Under the pieces are notes generated by a model. That model did not search any database and was not told where the DNA came from. It saw only the letters and a list, made by a program, of their open reading frames with translations. Position numbers and translations under genes: made by a program. A DNA stretch of 16,089 nt from Candidatus Bipolaricaulota bacterium (GTDB taxonomy: Bacteria > Bipolaricaulota > Bipolaricaulia > UBA7950 > UBA9294), in contig JAJOKK010000028.1 in NCBI GenBank assembly GCA_021129875.1, forward strand, positions 1 to 16,089. Direction: 5' to 3'. Shown here piece by piece: positions 6,286 to 13,721 of this stretch (the stretch's first letter is position 1; every line of letters begins with the position of its first letter).

Positions 6286-6299
6286 GGAGGAGACCGTTG

Positions 6300-7526
6300 A
6301 TGAACACGAGTGACGAGCGGATAGCGCGAGGACAACGGAAGATAGACTGGGCGGTATCGCGCATGGACCTGCTCAACATGCTGAGGGACGAGTTCCGGAA
6401 TGAGCGCCCGTTTGCCGGGCATCGGATCGGGATGAGCATCCATCTGGAGGCGAAGACCGCATGCTTGGCGATCCTGTTGCGCGACGGCGGGGCAGAGGTA
6501 TTTATAACCGGGAGCAACCCCCTCTCTACGCAGGACGATATAGCCCTTGCCCTCGCCGGTGAGGCGGGAATATCGGTCCACGCCCGCCATGGGGTGAGCG
6601 AAGACGAGTACGTTGAGCATCTGCGCGAGGTCCTCGCTGCCAAGCCTGACCTCATCCTCGACGATGGGGGCGACCTTGTTCGCCTGCTGCATGAGGGGGA
6701 TACTGAGGGAGTCATCGGAGGGTGCGAGGAGACGACGACCGGGGTCGACCGGCTCCGGCGCCTCGACCGGGAAGATCTGCTGCGCTTCCCCATGTTTGCG
6801 GTGAACGACGCCAAGATGAAATACCTGTTCGACAATCGTTACGGGACAGGACAGTCGGTCTGGGACGGGATCATCCGTTCGACCAACCTCCTTGTTGCCG
6901 GGAAGGAGGTCCTCGTCGTCGGGTACGGCTGGTGCGGACGGGGGATCGCCATGCGCGCCCAGGGATTGGGGGCGCGGGTCTCAGTCTGTGAGATTGATCC
7001 GGTGAAGGCGGTCGAGGCGGTGATGGATGGATTCACCGTCGCCCCGCTCGTAGAGGCGATCGGCACGGCCGACCTGTTGATCACGGTCACCGGGTGTTGC
7101 GACGTCGTCACCAAGGAGGCGCTCAGAAATGCCAACGACGGCCTCATCCTCAGCAACGCCGGTCATTTCGATGTGGAGATAGACAAACCTGCATTGGAGG
7201 AACTTGCCGTCTCGACAAGGACGGTGCGCGAGGGGATCTGCGAGTTTACGTTCGACGACGGCCGTCGGGTATACCTGCTCGGAGATGGGCGGCTGGTCAA
7301 CCTTGTCCTCGCCGACGGGCATCCGGTGGAGATCATGGACATCTCCTTCGCCCTGCAGGCGCTGACCCTCCGCCACATCGCGGCGAGCGGCAAGCTCTCT
7401 CCCGCGCTCTACGCGGTCCCGACGGAGGTCGATCAACGGGTGGCGTGGATGAAGCTCACCGCTCTTGGTATTGAGATCGATTCGCTCACCAAGGCTCAAC
7501 AGGCCTACCTTGGCCTCGCGCCTTGA
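6300..7526 (+). CDS. ahcY: S-adenosylhomocysteine hydrolase
   Basis: The 408-residue cytoplasmic NAD-dependent enzyme splits S-adenosylhomocysteine into adenosine and homocysteine, removing the inhibitor left by methyltransferases and feeding the methyl cycle. Family landmarks are NPLSTQDDIA, LDDGGDL, GCEETTTGVDRL, the active-site VNDAKMKYLFDNRYGTGQS (N169, D170, K172), the Rossmann motif GYGWCGRG (208-215), and NAGHFDVEID. The length and the simple C-terminus, without the long eukaryote-type tail ending in KPDHYRY, fit the short thermophile/archaeal type. Some members of that group also act on S-inosylhomocysteine, so exact substrate preference is open. ATG 6300 is chosen over the much longer open frame from 5943 because AAGGAGG (6284-6290) lies 9 nt upstream and homology begins here. 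The gene follows a decayed EamA transporter whose stop codon lies in the SD. Confidence 0.96.
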   Translation: MNTSDERIARGQRKIDWAVSRMDLLNMLRDEFRNERPFAGHRIGMSIHLEAKTACLAILLRDGGAEVFITGSNPLSTQDDIALALAGEAGISVHARHGVSEDEYVEHLREVLAAKPDLILDDGGDLVRLLHEGDTEGVIGGCEETTTGVDRLRRLDREDLLRFPMFAVNDAKMKYLFDNRYGTGQSVWDGIIRSTNLLVAGKEVLVVGYGWCGRGIAMRAQGLGARVSVCEIDPVKAVEAVMDGFTVAPLVEAIGTADLLITVTGCCDVVTKEALRNANDGLILSNAGHFDVEIDKPALEELAVSTRTVREGICEFTFDDGRRVYLLGDGRLVNLVLADGHPVEIMDISFALQALTLRHIAASGKLSPALYAVPTEVDQRVAWMKLTALGIEIDSLTKAQQAYLGLAP

Positions 7527-7568
7527 GTGGTCCTCGCCAGTATTCGCCTTCCATCCTTCCTCAATGGG

Positions 7569-7577
7569 TGGTACAAT
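7569..7577 (+). promoter_or_regulatory. Extended -10 promoter for the processing protease gene
   Basis: TGGTACAAT at 7569-7577 has the TGn extension plus a 5-of-6 -10 box, which needs only a poor -35 (TTCCAT at 7549-7554, 17 bp upstream). Transcription would start near 7584 and leave a 16-nt leader containing the SD-like AGAGGTG. Confidence 0.5.
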
Positions 7578-7599
7578 AAACCAATAAGAGAGGTGAATC

Positions 7600-8778
7600 A
7601 TGCTGAACGAACGGTCTACGGGAAAGAGAGCGTTGATGTTGTTGATCCCAACGCTCATTCTAGTTGTCGTCTTGGGCGTTGGAGGGGCGCGGCAGACCGA
7701 CCCCGGTCTCTTCAATCCACTCTCTTCGCTCTATCAGACGATCAAGAACTACTTCTACGCACCGGAGCGAATCAACGATCAGGATGCGCTCCACGGGGCG
7801 ATGAGAGGGCTGGTCGAGCAACTCAACGATCCACATAGCGAGTTCCTCGACCCTGCGGCAATGGAAAAGTTTGAGGAGAGCCTGCGAGGGGAGTTCAGCG
7901 GAGTAGGGATTGTGATCACGGTCAAGGATAACGTCCTCACCGTGATTGCTCCTTTGTCCGGGACACCGGCTTATAAGGCCGGTGTACGGGCCGGTGACCG
8001 GATCATCGCGATCGACGGGGAATCGACTGAGGGGATCACCATCATCGGGGCCGCGGTGAGGATCCGTGGTGAGGTGGGGACGGAGGTGACCCTCACTGTC
8101 CGCCGCGAGGACGATAGCGAAGAGGATATTACGATCGTCCGCGCGACGATCATTGTCCCCTCGGCGGAGAGTGAGCTTATCGCCGACGGGCGGATCGCCT
8201 ACATTCGGTTGTTTCGGTTTGATGCCAACCTGGTCCGCGAGCTCGATCAAGCTTTGCGCGGATTCGATCTCGACACGCTCGACGGGATCGTCCTCGACCT
8301 GCGGAACAACCCCGGCGGGCGGCTCTCCGCAGCGATATCCGCATCCAGCCGGTTCGTCGACGAGGGGCTCGTCATCGTATCGATCAGGACCCGGATCGCC
8401 CGTGACCAGAGCCACCGTTCTGCCGGGAACGTGATCCCCAACCTGCCGATCGCGGTCCTGATCAACGGGGGGACGGCGAGTGGTTCCGAGATCATGGCCG
8501 CAGCGATCCGCGACCATGAGATGGGTATCCTGATCGGCGAGCAGTCGTTCGGCAAGGGCCTGATTCAGCAGGTCTTCAGCTTCCGCGATGGGTCAGCGCT
8601 AAAGCTGAGCACCGGGGAATACACCACCCCGTTGGGTCTTGCCGTGCACGGGGTCGGCATCTCCCCAGACATCGTCACCGGTGAGGACGAGGACCCGCTC
8701 GATATCGCGATCGCCTGGATCGAGGAACATGCCGGAGTGTTGATGCCGATCTCCCTCGGCGCTGCGGAGGGCGAGTGA
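7600..8778 (+). CDS. Carboxy-terminal processing protease (peptidase family S41, PDZ-containing)
   Basis: This 392-residue serine protease cleaves C-terminal tails of exported or membrane proteins. A hydrophobic N-terminal segment (about residues 10-28) acts as signal anchor, placing the rest outside the cytoplasmic membrane. Next come a short helical region, a PDZ domain (about 98-180, with APLSGTPAYKAGVRAGDRI) that binds substrate tails, and the S41 core (about 190-365). The Ser-Lys dyad is present: Ser294 in NGGTASGSE and Lys319 in SFGKGLIQQ, 25 residues apart as in plant D1 protease and other family members. The length matches small bacterial CtpA-type enzymes. ATG 7600 has an SD-like AGAGG upstream. 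Its stop codon overlaps the GTG start of gpsA, so the two are cotranscribed. Confidence 0.94.
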   Translation: MLNERSTGKRALMLLIPTLILVVVLGVGGARQTDPGLFNPLSSLYQTIKNYFYAPERINDQDALHGAMRGLVEQLNDPHSEFLDPAAMEKFEESLRGEFSGVGIVITVKDNVLTVIAPLSGTPAYKAGVRAGDRIIAIDGESTEGITIIGAAVRIRGEVGTEVTLTVRREDDSEEDITIVRATIIVPSAESELIADGRIAYIRLFRFDANLVRELDQALRGFDLDTLDGIVLDLRNNPGGRLSAAISASSRFVDEGLVIVSIRTRIARDQSHRSAGNVIPNLPIAVLINGGTASGSEIMAAAIRDHEMGILIGEQSFGKGLIQQVFSFRDGSALKLSTGEYTTPLGLAVHGVGISPDIVTGEDEDPLDIAIAWIEEHAGVLMPISLGAAEGE

Positions 8779-9770
8779 GAGTATCTGTCATCGGTGCAGG
8801 CGGATGGGGGACAGCCTTCGCCCGCCTGCTCGCAAAGAACGGGCACGCGGTTACCTTGTGGGCGCGCGACCGAGCAACAGCAGAGAAAATCGATCGCAAC
8901 CGGGTGAACGATAAGTACCTCCCCGGGGTCGCCCTCCCGCGGGAGGGCCTGGAGATCACCTCGTCCCTGCCGGCCGCGCTCGAACCAGAGACAGTCGTCC
9001 TTGCCGTCCCTTCGTTTGCTGTTCCTGATATCATGTCGTCGATCGGACCGATCGTGAGCACCCCCAAGGTTTACATCAACCTGGCCAAGGGGCTCGACCA
9101 CGCGTCGAGAGCGACGATGTCAGAACTGATAGAGAAGGCGGTCGACGCGCGTGCCATCTTCACCCTGTCCGGGCCGTGCCATGCCGAAGAAGTCGGTCGC
9201 GACATGCCGACCGCGGTCGTCCTTGCCGGGCGCGACTTATGCCTGGGCAAAGATCTGCAGCGGGCGATCGGAACTGCGCGCTTCCGCGTCTACCTCAGCG
9301 AGGATATCCGCGGGGTCGAGCTGTGCGCTGCGGTGAAGAACGTTATCGCACTGGCGACCGGGATCTCCGACGGGCTCGGCTACGGGGACAACACCCGCGG
9401 GGCGTTGATCACACGGGGGCTGGCAGAGATGGCCCGCTTCGCCGGGGCGTTCGGTGCAGTTAAGGAGACCCTGTTCGGCCTCGCCGGTCTGGGAGACCTT
9501 GTCGCAACCTGCACCAGCGACCACAGTCGCAACCGGTCGGTCGGGGTCCGCATCGGACAGGGAGAGCGTCTCTCCGAGATCCTTGCCACGATGAGTATGG
9601 TCGTAGAAGGGGTCTACGCGACGAAGATCGTCCGGTCGATGGCTGCGGAAGCAGAGGTGGAGATGCCGATCACCGACGCTGTATATCGCATTTTGTACGA
9701 TGATGCCGCCCCCCTTCCCTTGGTCGATGAGATCATGACCAGGGAGCCAAAACAGGAACGGGTGCAGTAG
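8775..9770 (+). CDS. gpsA: NAD(P)H-dependent glycerol-3-phosphate dehydrogenase
   Basis: The 331-residue cytoplasmic enzyme reduces dihydroxyacetone phosphate to sn-glycerol 3-phosphate, the backbone of bacterial phospholipids. It shows the N-terminal nucleotide-binding motif GAGGWG (7-12), the conserved catalytic Lys188 in AAVKNVIALATG, DGLGYGDNTRGALITRG, and GLAGLGDLVATCTSDHSRN. The length is normal for the family. Translation starts at GTG 8775, four bases inside the end of the protease gene, with GGAGG at 8766-8770 upstream, indicating translational coupling. The isoprenoid-reductase-like gene follows 4 nt after its stop. Confidence 0.97.
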   Translation: MRVSVIGAGGWGTAFARLLAKNGHAVTLWARDRATAEKIDRNRVNDKYLPGVALPREGLEITSSLPAALEPETVVLAVPSFAVPDIMSSIGPIVSTPKVYINLAKGLDHASRATMSELIEKAVDARAIFTLSGPCHAEEVGRDMPTAVVLAGRDLCLGKDLQRAIGTARFRVYLSEDIRGVELCAAVKNVIALATGISDGLGYGDNTRGALITRGLAEMARFAGAFGAVKETLFGLAGLGDLVATCTSDHSRNRSVGVRIGQGERLSEILATMSMVVEGVYATKIVRSMAAEAEVEMPITDAVYRILYDDAAPLPLVDEIMTREPKQERVQ

Positions 9771-9774
9771 GCCC

Positions 9775-11010
9775 ATGTCCGGCTACGATGTTGTTGTGGT
9801 AGGCGGTTCCCCGATCGGCGCCGCTGCTGCACGCCATGCCGCTTCCACCGGAGCGAGCGTCCTCCTGATCGAGAAAGGGGACGGCACAGGCGAGCCGGTG
9901 CGTTGCGCCGGCATTGTCAGCCCTCACGCCCTGGAGGCCCTCGGCGCATCGACCTCTTCTGTGCTGCGCGAGATCTGCGGCGGACGCCTCTACGCCCCCG
10001 GCGGGAGGGCGATAGAGCTTCATGCCGACACGACCAAGGCAGTCGTTATCGATCGGGGGGTACTCACCCGCGAGCTGATATCAGCAGCGACCGCCGCCGG
10101 GGTCGTCGTACGTATCCATACACAGGCCGTTGCCGCCCGCAAAGGGCTGATCACAATCGAGAACGGGCGGGCGAGGGAAGAGGTTGCTGTTAAGGTGATC
10201 ATCGGCGCCGACGGGCCGAAGAGCGCGATTGCGTCCTGGTTCTCCTTGTCCGGCCCGAAGCGGTTCCTTGTTGCAGAACAGGTCGTGATCGCGGCCGAGG
10301 GACGCGTAGGTGATGGGGTGGAGATCTTCTTCGGGAAGGATTTTGCCCCCGGCTTCTTTGCCTGGGCGATCCCGGCAGAGGAGGGCCGCCTGAGGGTCGG
10401 CCTTGCCGCCACCCCGGGGAGCGACATCAGCATACTCCTAGCCCGTCTACTGAGAGAACAGTTCCCGGGGAAGGTCCTTACACGAATAGGCGGACTGATC
10501 CCAATCGGTCCGGCTGAGACCACGGTCGCCGACGGGGCGCTTCTCCTTGGCGACGCTGCCGGCCAGGTGAAGCCGACCTCTGGAGGAGGTCTGTACACCG
10601 GCGGAGTCTGCGCCCGAATCGCCGGACAGGTCGCCGGCGACAGTGCCATCGGCAATGCCATCAGCAGCGCTGCATCGGCAGGGGCGGTCGACCTCGAGGC
10701 ACTCTCTGTTTATGAACGGCGCTGGCAGGAGGAGATAGGGGATGAACTCAAATTCGGTCATGCCGCCCGCCTGCTTTTCTCCGCGCTGACCAATGAGGAG
10801 ATCGACCGACTCTTCGCTGCCATCGACGTCCCGGAGACCCTCGGCATGATCGCGCAGAACGGTGATATCGACTATCCGAGCCGCTTAATCGACTCTGTTC
10901 TTACGCAGAAGAAGATTCGAACACGGCTCTTGTCCGCGATCGGAGGCTGGTCCAGGGCTCAAGATCTTATCCGGATCGCCTTTGCCTCGGAGGGGGAAAC
11001 TCCTATATAA
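9775..11010 (+). CDS. Geranylgeranyl-reductase-family FAD-dependent oxidoreductase
   Basis: The 411-residue flavoprotein of the geranylgeranyl reductase family likely saturates double bonds of isoprenoid chains (lipids, quinone tails or polyprenyl carriers). The N-terminal FAD motif reads VVVVGGSPIG (Ser12 where most relatives have the middle Gly). Further landmarks are GEPVRCAGIVS, GADGPKS (144-150), and LLLGDAAGQVKPTSGGGLYTG (GD at 259-260), the second FAD site with the family's 'PTxGGGxYxG' signature. The C-terminal third is helical, and no transmembrane helix is evident. It starts 4 nt after gpsA and has only a poor SD (TAGGC), consistent with coupling to gpsA. The neighbour suggests lipid metabolism, but nothing here shows whether archaeal-type ether lipids, menaquinone or a carotenoid is the substrate. 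Related FAD enzymes such as halogenases or hydroxylases are less likely given the signature. Confidence 0.85.
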   Translation: MSGYDVVVVGGSPIGAAAARHAASTGASVLLIEKGDGTGEPVRCAGIVSPHALEALGASTSSVLREICGGRLYAPGGRAIELHADTTKAVVIDRGVLTRELISAATAAGVVVRIHTQAVAARKGLITIENGRAREEVAVKVIIGADGPKSAIASWFSLSGPKRFLVAEQVVIAAEGRVGDGVEIFFGKDFAPGFFAWAIPAEEGRLRVGLAATPGSDISILLARLLREQFPGKVLTRIGGLIPIGPAETTVADGALLLGDAAGQVKPTSGGGLYTGGVCARIAGQVAGDSAIGNAISSAASAGAVDLEALSVYERRWQEEIGDELKFGHAARLLFSALTNEEIDRLFAAIDVPETLGMIAQNGDIDYPSRLIDSVLTQKKIRTRLLSAIGGWSRAQDLIRIAFASEGETPI

Positions 11011-11011
11011 T
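10982..11011 (+). promoter_or_regulatory. Promoter inside the end of the reductase gene giving a near-leaderless mRNA
   Basis: TTGCCT (10982-10987, 4 of 6) and a perfect TATAAT (11006-11011) are 18 bp apart. The predicted start is 11018-11019, about 4-5 nt before ATG 11023 of the ligase-like gene. That gene has no SD. The -10 box overlaps the stop codon of the reductase gene. Confidence 0.5.
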
Positions 11012-11022
11012 AACCATCGACC

Positions 11023-13143
11023 ATGGCAAAGAGGAAGAAGAGAAGAGGAGCGGCGGTAACGAGTCTGCCGAAGAAGTGGTTTAGTCTCTCATTCGATCGC
11101 CTTCTCCTCTACCTGACCGCCTTCTTCGTCTTTTCGATGCCGCTGTTCATCTGGCCGGGGATTACGGAATACGGTTACGGAAAGTCGATCTTCTCCCTTG
11201 TCGGCCTATCGATCATTTTCATCCTGTGGGGAGTCCACACCTGGGTAAAAGGCGAGCGGAAGGTTAGCATCCCGTTTCTCGCCCTCCCCGTCTTCGCCCT
11301 TATCGTGGCCTCGCTCCTCTCGCTGATAAACGCAGTGAACGGGCGTGTTGTGCTCCAGAGCCTGGCGCTTCTCGCCTTCTTCTTCCTCTTCTATCTTCTG
11401 GTGACGAACATCGTTAAGGAGAAGCGCGACGTCACCCTCCTCCTCTTCAGTCTTCTTCTGTCAGCCTTCTTGGCCGCGCTCTACGGACTACTACAGTACC
11501 TGGGGGTGATGCGCGGCGGACCCGGAGGGGCCGGACTAGGCGCGATCATCTCCACGATGGGGAACCGCAACTTCCTTGGCGGGTTCCTCTCCTATCTCCT
11601 CTTCCCATCGGTGATCCTGATCGTCCGTCTCCGCTCACGGATCCTACGCGCTGTAACGATCGTGCTCCTATCGTTCAGTTTCGGAATGACGATGCTCGTC
11701 GATCAGGCAGGGACACGCGTAGGGCTGATCCTCGCCCTCCTCGCCCTCCTCATCGGGTGGGCGATCTTCCGCCCGGTAGAGCCGATCAGAAAGAACCGGG
11801 TCTGGTTAGTCGCGCTCCTCGTCGTCCTTACGTTCACCTTTCTCGCCAAAACTCCATCCGGCCCACTCAACGCGATCGTCGGCCTCTCCGCGCAGGAAGA
11901 AGGATCGTGGATTGAGAGGACATGGGCACGGCATGGTGGGGCGACCCGTTCGTGGAACTGGTGGATCGGCTGGGAGATGCTGAAAGACCATCCGTTCGTC
12001 GGGGTCGGCTTGGGAAACTATAAGCTTAACTTCGTCCCGTATAAGGCGGCCTTCCTCGACACCCCGCGCGGCGCATACTTTGACTTTTACATCCCCCGCG
12101 CGGCGCAGGCGCATAACGAGTACGTGCAAATTGCGGCCGAACTTGGCGCGCTCGGGGTCTTAGCGCTTCTTGCCACTATCATTGTGATCCCGCTCTCTTT
12201 CTGGATCAGGCTTCGCCGCAACCGCGACGAAGGCAGTCGGTTCGACCTCCTCCTCCTCGCCTGCGGGGTCGTCGTCTTCCTCGCCCACGCCATGGTCAGT
12301 TTTCCCGCCCGCCTCCCCGCCTCTTCTCTCGTCTTCGTCCTCACCCTTGCCCTGGCCACCTCGCCTGCCTACGGAAGCGGGGCGGTAAAGACTGTTCTCC
12401 TTAGAGGATGGCCGCTTAAAGGGGGGGTCGCGCTCTTTATAGTCCTCTGCCTGGGCGTCTCCGTCATCGCAGTTCGCGACCTTCAAGCGAACCTCCTCCT
12501 TGGGCAGGGGATCAGACAGCTGCAGATGGGGCAGTTCCGTCTTGCCGAGGCGACCTTTACGCGAAGCATAAACCTCGACTTTGCCCCGCGTCACGTCTAT
12601 TTCCATCGCGCAATGGCAAGGCGGGGGCAGGATAAACCCGAGGCGGTGATGGAAGACCTGAAGAGGTGCCTTACCCGGTTCGTCGCCGAGGAGGTCTTCC
12701 TTCATCTGGCGAACGTCGCCATTCGACTGGGCGATACGGTGACCGCGCGCGAGAACGTGGATATCCTTCTCTCCTCCCACCCTAAACCGGAGCTTCGCCT
12801 CGAGGCGGAGTACCTGAGCGGGCTGATCGCAATTGTAGAACAGGATTTTCCCCGTGCCGCCAGGGAGTTGGAGGCGATAATTGCGGCCCATCCCGGATTT
12901 GAGCGGGCCCACATCGCCCTAGGAGACCTCTATCGCGGGCAAGGGTTGCTGGATACCGCGCGGAAGCACTACGAGAAAGCCCGCTCCCTGATCGAGCCCC
13001 GGCTCGCCGCCGCAGAGAGGCGTCTCGCCACGCCCATGGAGATGCCAGGCGCCGAATTCGGCCGGCTACGCAGAGAGATTGAAATGCTCAGACAGCAAGC
13101 AGAGGCTGTGCAAGCCGCCCTTGCTGCACTTCCACCTCCGTAA
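11023..13143 (+). CDS. O-antigen ligase (WaaL/Wzy_C) family membrane protein with C-terminal TPR domain
   Basis: The 706-residue polytopic inner-membrane protein has about eleven or twelve hydrophobic helices in residues 20-490. The Wzy_C/O-antigen ligase core includes MGNRNFLGGFLSYLLFP (about 180-196), the large external loop with HPFVGVGLGNYKLNF (about 323-337), and AQAHNEYVQIAAELG (about 361-375). These motifs mark enzymes that join polysaccharide, glycan or lipid-carrier-linked sugars, either as polymerases or ligases. From about 490 the chain becomes soluble and forms TPR-like helical repeats (FRLAEATFTRSINLD, FPRAARELEAIIAAHP, LLDTARKHYEKARSL), then a short coiled coil and an Ala/Pro tail. 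TPR-tailed forms are known and may recruit partners or glycosylate proteins. The N-terminus is lysine/arginine rich (MAKRKKRRG). It starts 12 nt after the reductase gene, has no SD, and likely uses its own promoter. Confidence 0.85.
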   Translation: MAKRKKRRGAAVTSLPKKWFSLSFDRLLLYLTAFFVFSMPLFIWPGITEYGYGKSIFSLVGLSIIFILWGVHTWVKGERKVSIPFLALPVFALIVASLLSLINAVNGRVVLQSLALLAFFFLFYLLVTNIVKEKRDVTLLLFSLLLSAFLAALYGLLQYLGVMRGGPGGAGLGAIISTMGNRNFLGGFLSYLLFPSVILIVRLRSRILRAVTIVLLSFSFGMTMLVDQAGTRVGLILALLALLIGWAIFRPVEPIRKNRVWLVALLVVLTFTFLAKTPSGPLNAIVGLSAQEEGSWIERTWARHGGATRSWNWWIGWEMLKDHPFVGVGLGNYKLNFVPYKAAFLDTPRGAYFDFYIPRAAQAHNEYVQIAAELGALGVLALLATIIVIPLSFWIRLRRNRDEGSRFDLLLLACGVVVFLAHAMVSFPARLPASSLVFVLTLALATSPAYGSGAVKTVLLRGWPLKGGVALFIVLCLGVSVIAVRDLQANLLLGQGIRQLQMGQFRLAEATFTRSINLDFAPRHVYFHRAMARRGQDKPEAVMEDLKRCLTRFVAEEVFLHLANVAIRLGDTVTARENVDILLSSHPKPELRLEAEYLSGLIAIVEQDFPRAARELEAIIAAHPGFERAHIALGDLYRGQGLLDTARKHYEKARSLIEPRLAAAERRLATPMEMPGAEFGRLRREIEMLRQQAEAVQAALAALPPP

Positions 13144-13470
13144 TACCTGCCCTGTAGGAAGCCGGCATTATTCGTGGCTAGTACTAACTACTGCCAATGT
13201 AGGATGTGTTAGCGGATTTTTCCAGGTACCAGCGGGATGTTGTGACATTATCGAGGATGGACAGAGTTGGCCTACCTGTACGTGTCCCTGTCTTCCAACC
13301 GCAAATCGACCGTCGAAGTTCTACTGCGTCATCTCTCATGCGTAAGCGTCAACTACGCCAAGCCTCTCATAGCCCATTACTGTCAATAGCGATAGACGCA
13401 AAGCTATTTTGCGGTTCAGCGGGTAGAACGCACTGCGGCAAGCCCCCTCATCTCATGGTTCGATGAGAGG
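13144..13470. other. Intergenic stretch without a gene
   Basis: I find no supportable gene on either strand. Short overlapping open frames between 13079 and 13466 have no domain or SD. A 6-bp hairpin CGCAAA-GCTAT-TTTGCG lies at 13397-13413, and another pair CTCATC/GATGAG occurs just before the kinase promoter. Base composition is lower in GC than in the genes to the left, so this is a plausible boundary between the core cluster and the signalling module. Confidence 0.5.
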
Positions 13471-13499
13471 TTGTCAAAAGGTGCGGACGGATGTATAAG
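13471..13499 (+). promoter_or_regulatory. Promoter of the two-component module
   Basis: TTGTCA (13471-13476, 5 of 6) and TATAAG (13494-13499, 5 of 6) are separated by exactly 17 bp, the best promoter in the window. Start of transcription is predicted near 13506, upstream of the PAS fragment and the histidine kinase. Confidence 0.6.
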
Positions 13500-13509
13500 T
13501 AGAAGGAGA

Positions 13510-13704
13510 ATGAAGAACGAATTGATGAGTGGTCGTGGATCTGAAAGGGTTATGAAAAGGGACAGATTCAGGCAGCTGTTCGATGGGATAAGGGATGCAT
13601 GTTTTGCCATCGACATTGAAACCGACACGATTCTCGAGGTGAACAGGTTGATCTATAGGGAGAAGCAGAGGAAGGCGATGGGGCCAAAACTAATGAGTGA
13701 GTGA
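13510..13704 (+). pseudogene. Truncated PAS-domain fragment
   Basis: The 64-codon frame contains FRQLFDGIRDACFAIDIETD and TILEVN, the first two strands of a PAS sensory domain. It then changes to a charged unrelated tail (REKQRKAMGPK) and stops 18 nt before the kinase. The rest of the fold, about 70 residues, is missing, so it cannot bind a ligand as a normal PAS domain. The start is uncertain: ATG 13510 lies too close to AAGGAG (13503-13508) and almost at the predicted RNA start, and ATG 13552 gives the PAS segment directly. It may be the relic of an upstream sensor gene or a former N-terminal PAS of the kinase separated by a deletion. It could still act as a small leader ORF. Confidence 0.5.
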
Positions 13705-13721
13705 GACGGTGAAGGAGCACG

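Noticed and set aside
5943..6299. N-terminal extension of the ahcY frame
   Set aside because: The extension reads as random peptide, crosses a transporter remnant in another frame, and homology plus a strong SD begin at 6300.
5929..6310. Direct repeat ATGAACACGAG at 5929-5939 and 6300-6310
   Set aside because: An 11-base match is expected many times by chance in 16 kb, and the flanking sequences do not match.
13144..13470. Possible small genes in the gap after the ligase-like gene
   Set aside because: Frames on both strands lack SD sites, domains and plausible composition.
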